DNA of 64,000 bases, from the NCBI GenBank assembly GCA_025462865.1, contig JAOAPI010000124.1, positions 62,001 to 126,000 of the forward strand, in the 5' to 3' direction. The translations under genes and the position numbers were made by a program. The stretch is from Candidatus Sulfotelmatobacter sp. (GTDB lineage: Bacteria; Acidobacteriota; Terriglobia; Terriglobales; Acidobacteriaceae). Positions 27,786 to 35,909 of the stretch are shown in pieces (within the stretch, counting starts at the first letter, position 1; every line of letters starts with the position of its first letter). The notes under the pieces were generated by a model. It made no database searches and was not told where the DNA came from. It was given only the letters and a program-made list of their open reading frames with translations.

Positions 27786-28886
27786 ATGGGATTCTCTGAC
27801 TTTCACGGCAACACCGCGACCGTTCGTCGCCTGCGCGAAATGCTGGCGCGGGAACGCTTTCCGCATGCGGTGGTGCTGTCGGGTGGCCGGGGGTCAGGCA
27901 AATACACGCTGGCGCTGATGGTGGCGCAGGCACTGAATTGCCTGACGCCTACTGAAAGCGATGGTCTGCCCGACTTCTGCGGGCAATGTAAGAACTGTAT
28001 CCGCATTGCCCAGGCGGGCGATCTGGACGCCCGTTTTGCCGAAGCGGTCGAAGCGCGGGAAGGCCTGCGCGAAACCGACAAGAAAGAGACCCGCCTCTTC
28101 GTGCAAACCCATCCGGATGTGTTGATCATTCCACCTGATCCTCCTCAGATGATGATCAAGGTCGATCAGGTCCGGCGCGTGATTGAAACCATCCATTACC
28201 GGCCGTCCGAAGCCAGAGAACGCGTTTATATATTTACCGACTCGGCTTTCATGAAAGAGGCGGCGAATTCGCTACTTAAGGTTCTGGAGGAGCCGCCTGA
28301 CTTCGCTACGATTTTCTTGTTATCGGAAAATCCGGGGGAACTCTTGCCAACCATCCGATCACGGTCGATGGTTTTTTCCCTCAGCGCTTTATCAGTGGAG
28401 GAAGTGGATAGCTATCTTGCCAAGCAGCGTCCGGAATGGAAGCCGGAGCAGCGAGCGCTAGTCGCGCGCTTGTGTGAAGGTGCCCTGGGCCGGGCTCGGA
28501 GCTTCGACCTAGATGGCTATGTGGCCGCCCGCGCCGATGCGCTGAACATCCTTAACTCGGCCTTACAAGGGGGAGAACATACGCAACTTTTTAAAGTTAC
28601 GGAAACGTATCGCGCGGGTGCCGAAGGACGAGAGAAGACAGAACATCTTCTGCGCACGCTTTACTCCCTGCTGCGCGATCTGATGTTTATCAATTCGGAC
28701 TCCCTCGGCCTGGTTCACAACACGGACATTCAAAATCAGCTCAAGAAGCTTGCCGACTCAGCTGACTTTAACTGGATTGCCGGGGCATCTGAACGGATAG
28801 CCGAGGTGGAACGTGGCATGCGCCGCAACCTGCTGCGCTCATTGTCGCTGGATGCCCTTGGTTTGGCTCTGGAAAAGAACGCTTGA
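27786..28886 (+). CDS. holB: DNA polymerase III clamp-loader subunit delta-prime
   Basis: A 366-residue clamp-loader protein. It has a Walker A-like GGRGSGKYTLAL, a zinc-type cluster FCGQCKNC, the phrase IKVDQVRRVIETIHYRP, AANSLLKVLEEPP, and the sensor region FLLSENPGELLPTIRSRS. The usual SRC motif is SRS here. A spacer of about 50 residues follows the zinc cluster (DARFAEAVEAREGLRE), longer than in E. coli. The protein helps load the beta clamp at replication forks. It follows tmk, as in many bacteria. Confidence 0.9.
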   Translation: MGFSDFHGNTATVRRLREMLARERFPHAVVLSGGRGSGKYTLALMVAQALNCLTPTESDGLPDFCGQCKNCIRIAQAGDLDARFAEAVEAREGLRETDKKETRLFVQTHPDVLIIPPDPPQMMIKVDQVRRVIETIHYRPSEARERVYIFTDSAFMKEAANSLLKVLEEPPDFATIFLLSENPGELLPTIRSRSMVFSLSALSVEEVDSYLAKQRPEWKPEQRALVARLCEGALGRARSFDLDGYVAARADALNILNSALQGGEHTQLFKVTETYRAGAEGREKTEHLLRTLYSLLRDLMFINSDSLGLVHNTDIQNQLKKLADSADFNWIAGASERIAEVERGMRRNLLRSLSLDALGLALEKNA

Positions 28887-29107
28887 GCGTTTTCTAATGG
28901 AATCGGCCGCCAGCCCGCTTCTAAAAGCATACATGTCAATAACTTGCAGAGATTACTCTAGTGGTTCTAGTCCCTCTAGATATGTTGATCAGGCCTTCGG
29001 CCACGCCTATAATCGACTCACTCTGGTTTAAGAATTCTCCGTCAGGTTCCGGGTAGCAGGATGCGAGGGTGAAGTCTGCCTTTGCCGATTGGAGATAAAT
29101 CCCGGGA

Positions 29108-29959
29108 ATGCGCAAGCGCCTGCAAATCGTCCTGATGGCCAGCACCATAGCCGCGACCTCTATTTCTTTCATGCCACCTCTTCGCGCCGCCGACAGTGGC
29201 GATGAAGCTTCCGAAAAGATCACCGCATCCGATGAACACGGCCGCAAGATATACATCAACGAATCGACTCCTGCGAGGGCTCGGCATGTGGAACAGTCCG
29301 ACTCACCCCGTCGAAAGTTGATGTACTGGAGTTCCAAAGAGAATCGCTGGAAGCCTGTGCCTTCCGCGAGCGCGGCTTCTATGCGAGCCGCTCGTTCGGC
29401 AGCGGCTGAAGTAAGCGAGTTCCTGGGACGTGAGTCCACGCAGTCGGCAACCGCAAGGATTGTGGCAGCTAATTTCCGTGGTCCCGCGGCAAACCCTCAG
29501 GATATCGATAGCGCGATTGAGCAGGCTGCGGCGCGGCATAACGTCGACCCTAATCTGGTTCGCGCGGTGGTTAAAGTGGAATCGAACTTTAATCCCAACG
29601 CGGTATCACGCAAGGGCGCGATGGGCCTGATGCAGTTGATGCCCTCAACTGCGCGGCAGTTGAATGTAAAGAATCCGTTTGATCCGGAACAGAACGTGGA
29701 TGCCGGAGTGCGCCACTTGAAGCAGCTTCTGCAAAATTATGGCGGCGACATTAAATTGACCCTGGCCGCGTACAACGCAGGCGCAGGCGCGGTGGCGCGG
29801 AGTTCGGGCGTACCACACTATGCCGAGACCCAGAACTACGTGCGGAGAATTACCAACCTGTACAACGCAGGCTCCGTGTTCAACTCGGGCGCTTCACACG
29901 ATCCCGTTAGGGTTCAACGAGATGCGCGCGGCATTCTTTATATCAGCAACACAGACTAG
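29108..29959 (+). CDS. Exported lytic transglycosylase (SLT domain)
   Basis: A 283-residue protein with a signal peptide (MASTIAATSISFMPPLRAA), a linker that includes a short DUF4124-like patch (DEHGRKIYINE), and a C-terminal SLT domain (about 130-250). The catalytic Glu is at about residue 158 in VKVESNFNPNAVSRKGAMG, followed by LMQLMPSTARQL and AYNAGAGAV. It cleaves peptidoglycan between MurNAc and GlcNAc with formation of 1,6-anhydro-MurNAc. The next gene is a peptidoglycan amidase, so the pair fits wall turnover. Confidence 0.92.
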   Translation: MRKRLQIVLMASTIAATSISFMPPLRAADSGDEASEKITASDEHGRKIYINESTPARARHVEQSDSPRRKLMYWSSKENRWKPVPSASAASMRAARSAAAEVSEFLGRESTQSATARIVAANFRGPAANPQDIDSAIEQAAARHNVDPNLVRAVVKVESNFNPNAVSRKGAMGLMQLMPSTARQLNVKNPFDPEQNVDAGVRHLKQLLQNYGGDIKLTLAAYNAGAGAVARSSGVPHYAETQNYVRRITNLYNAGSVFNSGASHDPVRVQRDARGILYISNTD

Positions 29960-30057
29960 GTTTTCAGCATCTGTTTTACCTAATCTCTCTGGCACCCAGG
30001 AAATTGGATCAAAACGAGAGCGATCGAAGGCACGGGCTGGTTATCTTGAGGAGCTCA

Positions 30058-32283
30058 TTGCGCCAGCGTGAGTTGTGGGCTGCGCTGTTGGTGTTCGCCA
30101 TGTTCGGGGCGCTCACTGTCCCTTCAGCGCAAGCACGAGCGCGACATTCCGACGCTTGGGCGCGTGAACACTTTGCCACTGCTGAGCGTCTGCGGGAAGC
30201 GCTGAACGGACGACCTGCCGCCGACCGAACCCGCCGCGATTACCAACGGGTGTTAAACGCTTACCGAAATATTTATATGGGCGCGCCCAATTCGCCCAAA
30301 GCTGATCCGAGCGTGGTTGCGGTAGCAGAAACACTGGTCGAGATGGGCCGGCGCTTCGATGACGACAAGATTCTGCTTTCAGCCATTTCGCAATATAGAT
30401 ATCTGCGACGGGAGTATCCCGGCAGCAAGTATCGCTTCGGTGCATTGTTCACAATTGGTGAAATCTACAAAGACGACCTGAACGATTCCTTCTCCGCGCG
30501 CGCGATTTTTGAGGAATTTCTCGGGCACTATCCCAACAATCGCCTGGCCGACGACGCGCGGCAGGCCATCGCCGAAATAAATCGCGAGGCGAAGGCCGGA
30601 AAAGATACGGGAACGACGCGGGCCGCAGACAAAAAAGAACAGAAAAACGAGAAGAACAATGTCAGCGGTAAGGGTAAGGAAGATGAGGACCGAGGCACGA
30701 GCGAAGTCGCCGGGGACGAAAGTGGATCGCACAAGAATATCGGCAAAGAGGAATCCACGGGTGCGCGCTCACGACATCTGGCGCGCGTAACTGCTGTCCG
30801 TCATTGGTCCACTCCGGACTACACTCGCATTGCCATTGACCTTGAAGGCGATGTTAAGTTTTCCGCGCAGCGAATCGCCAAGCCCGCGCGCATCTTTTTT
30901 GACCTACACGATACGAAACTGGCCTCGACCCTTGTCGGCAAAAGCCTTGATGTGGATGATGGTTTCCTGAAGAAAATTCGCGTCGCTCAATTCGCGCCCG
31001 GCCGCACCCGCGTCGTGCTCGACGTAGCTAACCTTTCCGAATATGACGCCTTCTTGTTGCCTAATCCCTATCGCCTGATTATTGACATTCACGGGAAGGA
31101 TAGCTGGGTAAAGCAACCCAATGATGCCGGCGAAAGCATGGCGGGCGTATCTTCGCCGCCCATCCCGGACGCCGACCATGATGCGTCTTCTGAACCGCAG
31201 TCCCCGACCGGGCAGCCCGAAGCGCCAACCGGGTCTCCGTCAGACACCCTTGCTGTTAATAAGAAGCCACAATCGGCGGTAGTGAAACGGGTAGTAGAAG
31301 CAGACGACGATGATGACGTTTCGCCTGAGACATCGAAGGGGAACTCGCGGAAGGTGAAGACGGTCGCTGCAAAGAAGGATTTATCCGGCGACCCCGACGG
31401 TGAATTGGACGCGTCGGATTCCAAAGTCCTCACGAGTAAGCGAAACCATATTGTCGACTCCCGGCATCGATCTTCACGCGCTGACGAAAAGCTGTCGAAA
31501 GGATCCGATTTTAATATCCGCGAGGCCACTCCCACCGCGAGCGGCGACCGCTCTCTGATTCGGGCTCTGGGATTAAAAATCGGCAGGATCGTGATCGATC
31601 CCGGACATGGTGGCCATGATACTGGCACGATTGGTCCCAACGGGCTGGAAGAAAAAGATCTTGTGCTTGAAGTGGGCAGGCGCCTGGGGAAGCTGCTGGA
31701 GACGCGATTAGGAGCGGAAGTGGTTTACACGCGTAAGAACGATACCTTCATTCCGCTTGAAACCCGAACTGCGGTCGCTAATCAGGCACGCGCTGACCTG
31801 TTCGTCTCAATCCACGCCAACGCCAGCCGCGATAGCGACGCTCGCGGAGTTGAAACCTATTACTTGAATTTCACTTCATCGCCCGAAGCGTTGGAGGTTG
31901 CCGCCCGCGAGAACGCGGTTTCGGAGAAATCGATTTACGAATTGCAGGATCTGGTGAAGAAGATCGCTCTAAAAGAAAAAATCGAGGAATCGCGCGAATT
32001 TGCCTCGGACGTGCAGCAGTCATTGCATAGTGGTCTAGCCACAAAGAGTTCCGCGATTCGTGACCGCGGTGTGAAGAAGGCTCCGTTTATCGTGCTGATC
32101 GGCGCCAATATGCCTTCGATTTTGGCTGAAATCTCTTTCGTCAGCAATCCTACGGACGAGCGCCGCCTTGCCACCAGCGAATATCGCCAGCGCATCGCCG
32201 AGTCACTTTACCGCGGTATTGCGAAATATGTGAACGGATTGAGCGGCGTGAAGATGGCAAGCAAGATGGCCGCCGGACAGTAG
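30058..32283 (+). CDS. amiC: N-acetylmuramoyl-L-alanine amidase with TPR and AMIN domains
   Basis: A 741-residue exported amidase. After the signal peptide (LWAALLVFAMFGALTVPSA) come helical TPR-like repeats (about 30-180), a charged linker, an AMIN domain (about 240-345), a long acidic linker and the amidase_3 domain (about 500-735). Zinc ligands are in IDPGHGGHD, the Glu of NGLEEKDL, and SIHAN, with the catalytic Glu in ILAEISFVSN. The AMIN domain probably targets it to wall or division sites. I chose the TTG at 30058 because GAGGAG is four bases upstream; a TTG at 30004 adds 18 residues. The symbol follows AmiC-like architecture. Confidence 0.88.
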   Translation: MRQRELWAALLVFAMFGALTVPSAQARARHSDAWAREHFATAERLREALNGRPAADRTRRDYQRVLNAYRNIYMGAPNSPKADPSVVAVAETLVEMGRRFDDDKILLSAISQYRYLRREYPGSKYRFGALFTIGEIYKDDLNDSFSARAIFEEFLGHYPNNRLADDARQAIAEINREAKAGKDTGTTRAADKKEQKNEKNNVSGKGKEDEDRGTSEVAGDESGSHKNIGKEESTGARSRHLARVTAVRHWSTPDYTRIAIDLEGDVKFSAQRIAKPARIFFDLHDTKLASTLVGKSLDVDDGFLKKIRVAQFAPGRTRVVLDVANLSEYDAFLLPNPYRLIIDIHGKDSWVKQPNDAGESMAGVSSPPIPDADHDASSEPQSPTGQPEAPTGSPSDTLAVNKKPQSAVVKRVVEADDDDDVSPETSKGNSRKVKTVAAKKDLSGDPDGELDASDSKVLTSKRNHIVDSRHRSSRADEKLSKGSDFNIREATPTASGDRSLIRALGLKIGRIVIDPGHGGHDTGTIGPNGLEEKDLVLEVGRRLGKLLETRLGAEVVYTRKNDTFIPLETRTAVANQARADLFVSIHANASRDSDARGVETYYLNFTSSPEALEVAARENAVSEKSIYELQDLVKKIALKEKIEESREFASDVQQSLHSGLATKSSAIRDRGVKKAPFIVLIGANMPSILAEISFVSNPTDERRLATSEYRQRIAESLYRGIAKYVNGLSGVKMASKMAAGQ

Positions 32284-32354
32284 TTTCCCCGGAAACTTTT
32301 TCTCCTCCCGTGTGGTCTAATAACAGAAGGCACCCTGTGCCAATCGGTTCATCC

Positions 32355-33524
32355 ATGCGTTTTTCAAGGGTCGTAGTTCTTTTACTTTTCGTTATTTCGT
32401 CAGGGGCGCTGTCTTATGCTGCTCCGGACGCAGCCGCTGCGCCGCTGCTTCCAAAGCAGTTTGCCGGATGGCAGGTTCAAGGCGAGCCTCAAAGAAGTAG
32501 AGATGTGACCGCCGCCGATTCCACCCATGCGGCCTTGCTGAAGGAATATGGCTTCACGGATTACGAGGCGGCCACCTACAAGAGTGATAACGGACGCACG
32601 CTCAAGATTCGCGCGGCGCGTTTCAGCGACGCCAGCGGTGCCTTTGGCGCGTACAGCTTTTATCTGCAACCGGAAATGGCGCGCGAACAAATCGGTGACC
32701 AGGGCGCATCGCTAAATGAGAGGGTCCTGTTTTACCGAGGGCACATTTTGATAGACGCAGTATTTAGCCAGTTGTCGGTCATGTCGGCCGCGGGTTTGCG
32801 CGAACTAGCTGGCATGCTGCCGCGTCCTGGAGGAAATGCAGGAAACCTGCCTCCAATTCTTGCTTTCATGCCGCATCATGGGTATGAATCGAACACCGAA
32901 AAATACGCGGAGGGCCCTCTGGCCTTGGGCGCCATTGAGTCTCCGCTGCCCGCGGATCTCGTTGATTTCAGCTCGAACCCTGAAGTGGTGATTGGTCAGT
33001 ATTCCACGCCCAGCGGACCGGCGGCGCTAATGCTGATCCAGTATCCAACCCCGGCTGTGGCCGCTGAGCATTTGCGCCGTATCGATGCTGCTCATCATGC
33101 TCCGGCACCCGAGGCCGGAGTGACCGCCGTGGAAAACGTGGGTCCATTCTTCGATAAGCGCACCGGACCGATCGTCGCCATCGCGGCCGGCCAGATTTCC
33201 CAGAGTGATGCACAGACGCTTCTTGGAGCCGTGAACTATGACGCGAGCGTCACCTGGAACGAGAACACGTACTTCGACAAGAAGAACAACATCGCCAATC
33301 TTTTGGTGAACATCATCGTTTTGTGCATTATTGTCGGCGCGCTGTCTTTAGCAGCCGGCGTTGCGTTTGGTGGTGCTCGGGTTCTGTTGCGAAAGTTTTT
33401 TCCTGGCGCGGTTTTTGGTCGTCCTGACCAAACTGAGTTCATTTCTCTTGACCTGCGAGATCGGGTGGAGCAAGCCTCCGGCAGTGGTAGTACGAATTCC
33501 ACTAAAAGCTCAAAATCTTCTTAA
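32355..33524 (+). CDS. DUF6599-like exported membrane-anchored protein
   Basis: A 389-residue protein with a signal peptide (VVVLLLFVISSGALSYAAPDA), a globular region that resembles DUF6599 proteins common in Acidobacteriota (FAGWQVQGEP, YGFTDYEAATYKSDNGRTL, AYSFYLQP), and a C-terminal transmembrane helix (NLLVNIIVLCIIVGALSLAAGVAF broken here as a single hydrophobic stretch near 310-333). A short Ser/Thr-rich tail ends the protein. Function unknown. The start ATG at 32355 is placed before the signal peptide; an open upstream start at 32310 adds 15 residues. It follows the amidase gene by 71 bases. Confidence 0.75.
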   Translation: MRFSRVVVLLLFVISSGALSYAAPDAAAAPLLPKQFAGWQVQGEPQRSRDVTAADSTHAALLKEYGFTDYEAATYKSDNGRTLKIRAARFSDASGAFGAYSFYLQPEMAREQIGDQGASLNERVLFYRGHILIDAVFSQLSVMSAAGLRELAGMLPRPGGNAGNLPPILAFMPHHGYESNTEKYAEGPLALGAIESPLPADLVDFSSNPEVVIGQYSTPSGPAALMLIQYPTPAVAAEHLRRIDAAHHAPAPEAGVTAVENVGPFFDKRTGPIVAIAAGQISQSDAQTLLGAVNYDASVTWNENTYFDKKNNIANLLVNIIVLCIIVGALSLAAGVAFGGARVLLRKFFPGAVFGRPDQTEFISLDLRDRVEQASGSGSTNSTKSSKSS

Positions 33525-33649
33525 CTGGTTCAGGAATATGGCTTAGAAGGGTAAAGCCAACTTTTTGTCTCAAGTTGAAACAGGGACGATCTATGTTGAT
33601 TGATTCTCTAAGTCATTGAAACCAAAGACATTTATTTCCTACAAATTGC

Positions 33650-33679
33650 TTGACACCCCCCTTTTTCGGCTCATAAGAT
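33650..33679 (+). promoter_or_regulatory. Sigma-70 promoter of a probable small RNA
   Basis: A perfect TTGACA at 33650-33655 is followed after 18 bases by TAAGAT at 33674-33679. No coding frame begins within 240 bases downstream, but an intrinsic terminator lies about 70 bases past the expected start. Confidence 0.6.
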
Positions 33680-33685
33680 TTTGTC

Positions 33686-33780
33686 AGAAAAGTTTTGACG
33701 GGATCTTTTGCCTCCGTTGGAACTATTCTCCCTTGTACAAAGAGAAGGCCGCCCTGTTGCCGGGCGGCTTTTTCGTTTTT
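33686..33780 (+). ncRNA. Candidate small RNA of about 90 nt
   Basis: Predicted from a strong promoter (33650-33679) and an intrinsic terminator (33748-33780) with no credible ORF between. The 5' part can fold as a short hairpin (GTCA...TGAC, about 33684-33699). Two unpaired C-rich stretches, TTGCCTCCG near 33708 and TTCTCCCTT near 33726, could pair with Shine-Dalgarno sequences, as in several regulatory RNAs. I do not recognise a known RNA family. The surrounding 33525-33926 interval holds no protein gene. Confidence 0.5.
33748..33780 (+). terminator. Rho-independent terminator
   Basis: Perfect stem GCCGCCC (33748-33754) / GGGCGGC (33762-33768) with a seven-base loop, followed by TTTTTCGTTTTT. 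It is 220 bases past the DUF6599-like gene, which argues that it ends a separate short transcript. Confidence 0.85.
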
Positions 33781-33926
33781 GTTTCGCAATCGATTCGGAC
33801 TCCAATAAATTTTGTAGTTGCGCCGAGAACGAGCGACGTCAGCGGAACTGTTAAGGTGTTGAGCGCGTATCATCCGTTGACAGTTATCTCTACAGGATCG
33901 GATCACGCATTTGGACGGAGGAAGTC

Positions 33927-34433
33927 ATGTTCTGCGATGGATGCGGCGAGGCAGTGCAACCGGGCCAGGCGTTCTGCAGTCGATGCGGCAAACAAATCGT
34001 CGGGCCCGTCACGGCAATACAGCAGCGTCCGGGACGCGTCCAAACTCATCTTCAGTTACTGGGAATCCTCTGGCTTGCAATTTCTGCCTTCAACACGATC
34101 GGAGGCGTGATTCTGTATATCCTGGCTAACACTTTGCTTGCGCATCTGCATGAGATGGGCGCGCCACCGGAGGCGCCGACGGGATTTCTGCGTCCACTGC
34201 TTAGCGTGGTCGCCATTTTCATCCTGGCCAAAGCTGCCGTCGGATTCATGGCGGGGTGGGGCCTCCTTCATCGCGAGCCTTGGGCCCGCGTCATAGCGCT
34301 GGTGCTGGGGTTCATCTCATTGTTCAACATTCCTTTCGGGACTGCGGTCGGCGTATACACGCTTTGGGTTCTGCTGCCCGCGCAGTCGCAACAGGAATAC
34401 GACTCGCTGGCGGTAGCTCGCGCCGCCGGGTAG
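33927..34433 (+). CDS. Zinc-ribbon membrane protein
   Basis: A 168-residue protein with an N-terminal zinc ribbon (CDGCGEAVQPGQAFCSRCG, a CxxC-x12-CxxC set), then three hydrophobic segments: LLGILWLAISAFNTIGGVIL, FLRPLLSVVAIFILAKAAVG with GFMAGWGLL, and VIALVLGFISLFNIPFGTAV. The ATG at 33927 is close behind GGAGGAAGTC. The design is common for small bacterial membrane proteins of unknown role. No operon partner is obvious. Confidence 0.8.
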   Translation: MFCDGCGEAVQPGQAFCSRCGKQIVGPVTAIQQRPGRVQTHLQLLGILWLAISAFNTIGGVILYILANTLLAHLHEMGAPPEAPTGFLRPLLSVVAIFILAKAAVGFMAGWGLLHREPWARVIALVLGFISLFNIPFGTAVGVYTLWVLLPAQSQQEYDSLAVARAAG

Positions 34434-34661
34434 GTGAATCCAATTGAACAAGGATTTTTGACGCTCCTGACATCCATCTTCTCTCCACACGGCGGCCCTC
34501 CCGTTGGTGGTTAAACGACATCCCTCTCAATGCCCGAAGTATCCACCGGATACCAGCGCAGCTTTCTAGCCGTGCTTTGCATCTCTTCCTAAATCCTCGA
34601 TAGTATCGCAAGGTTGTTAAAATTCTTTTCTGATCATCAAAGGCTTAGGGGCGGAGAGCGA

Positions 34662-35909
34662 ATGAGATTTGAAGGAGCCGTGGTTGGCGAACGAGTTGTG
34701 GCACCGAAGGAAGTCCAGCACTTGAATGCCGCCCGCGAATCGCGACTGCACAGATTCCTAATTGCGTTTCTCGCGGGGTCCGCGGGTGTACTCATCGTTT
34801 GGATCGTCGTGGTTTTTGGCCGCCCTATGCGTGTTTCAGCACAGACGCTTCACTATGCGACCAGTCCGGATGCGACGAATGGAGAAAAAGTCTACAAGGG
34901 TGGATGCATTGCATGTCATGGGCCCGATGGGAAGGGTGCTCCCGTGGAAAATACGGTTTTCAAGCGGCCTGATACGTTTCCGGACTTTACGGACTGCGCC
35001 GGCACCACACCTGAGCCTAACGGTAATTGGAAGGCAGTGATTGTGCATGGCGGGCCATCGCGCGGACTCTCGCAGATTATGCCTGCGTTCGGCGATCTGC
35101 TGACGGACAAGGAAATCAATGATGTCATCGCGTACATGCGTGGGTTTTGCAAGAATGTCCACCACGATCCGCTGGGCGAACTGAATCTGCCACGGGCATT
35201 GGTTACGGAGAAGGCGTTTCCCGAGAACGAAATCGTGGTTTCTACGGCGGCGAGTGCGTCGGGTGCTCCGGCGTGGACTACGGATATCATCGATGAAAGG
35301 ACGATATTCGACGCCCGAACCCAGCTTGAAACCGATGTTCCGGTGAACTATGCGGACCAGGCACACAACTGGACGGCGGGTTTCGGAGATATTACGCTGG
35401 CGCTGAAGCGCGAGATGTTTTCCAGTTTGCGGACGGGTTCGATCCTGAGTCTGCAGGGCGGAGTTTTGTTGCCGACCGGGGACAGCAAGCGAGGGTTCGG
35501 TGCGGGGACGACGCAGTTCGAGCCCTTTGCAGCTTTCGATCAACTGTTCAAGGAGAATACGTTCCTGCAGACCCAGTTGGGGGCGGACCTGCCTGTGGAT
35601 ACGAGCGTGGCTCCGCGCAGCATGTTTTGGCGTGTGGCGGTAGGGCAGGCAATGGCTCCCGACCACATGCTGGGGAGGCTATTTTCGCCGATGGTCGAAT
35701 TTTTGGCGGTACGTGACTTCACGCCGGGGGCCAGCACCAACTGGGATGTTCTGCCTGAAATGCAGATCACGGTAAGCAGGCGACAACACGTCCGGATAGG
35801 CTTTGGCGTAAGGGAGCCGTTCACGAATACCAACGGCCGAACGCCGCAGGTGTTGTTTTATTTCCTCTGGGACCGGGCAGATGGCAAGTTATGGAATGGT
35901 TGGCGATGA
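34662..35909 (+). CDS. c-type cytochrome fused to a probable outer-membrane beta-barrel
   Basis: A 415-residue protein. One transmembrane or signal segment (FLIAFLAGSAGVLIVWIVVV, about 30-50) precedes a monohaem cytochrome c domain (about 70-170) with GGCIACHGPDGKG and an axial Met candidate in QIMPAFGDLL. From about residue 215 it becomes beta-rich with alternating strands, like MetA-pathway/porin-type beta-barrels (WTAGFGDITLALKREMF, GSILSLQGGVLLPTG, FFYLLWD-like end YFLWD). GGAGAG lies before the ATG. It overlaps the next gene, a pentaheme cytochrome, by ATGA. A periplasm-to-outside electron conduit is plausible but not proven. Confidence 0.75.
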   Translation: MRFEGAVVGERVVAPKEVQHLNAARESRLHRFLIAFLAGSAGVLIVWIVVVFGRPMRVSAQTLHYATSPDATNGEKVYKGGCIACHGPDGKGAPVENTVFKRPDTFPDFTDCAGTTPEPNGNWKAVIVHGGPSRGLSQIMPAFGDLLTDKEINDVIAYMRGFCKNVHHDPLGELNLPRALVTEKAFPENEIVVSTAASASGAPAWTTDIIDERTIFDARTQLETDVPVNYADQAHNWTAGFGDITLALKREMFSSLRTGSILSLQGGVLLPTGDSKRGFGAGTTQFEPFAAFDQLFKENTFLQTQLGADLPVDTSVAPRSMFWRVAVGQAMAPDHMLGRLFSPMVEFLAVRDFTPGASTNWDVLPEMQITVSRRQHVRIGFGVREPFTNTNGRTPQVLFYFLWDRADGKLWNGWR

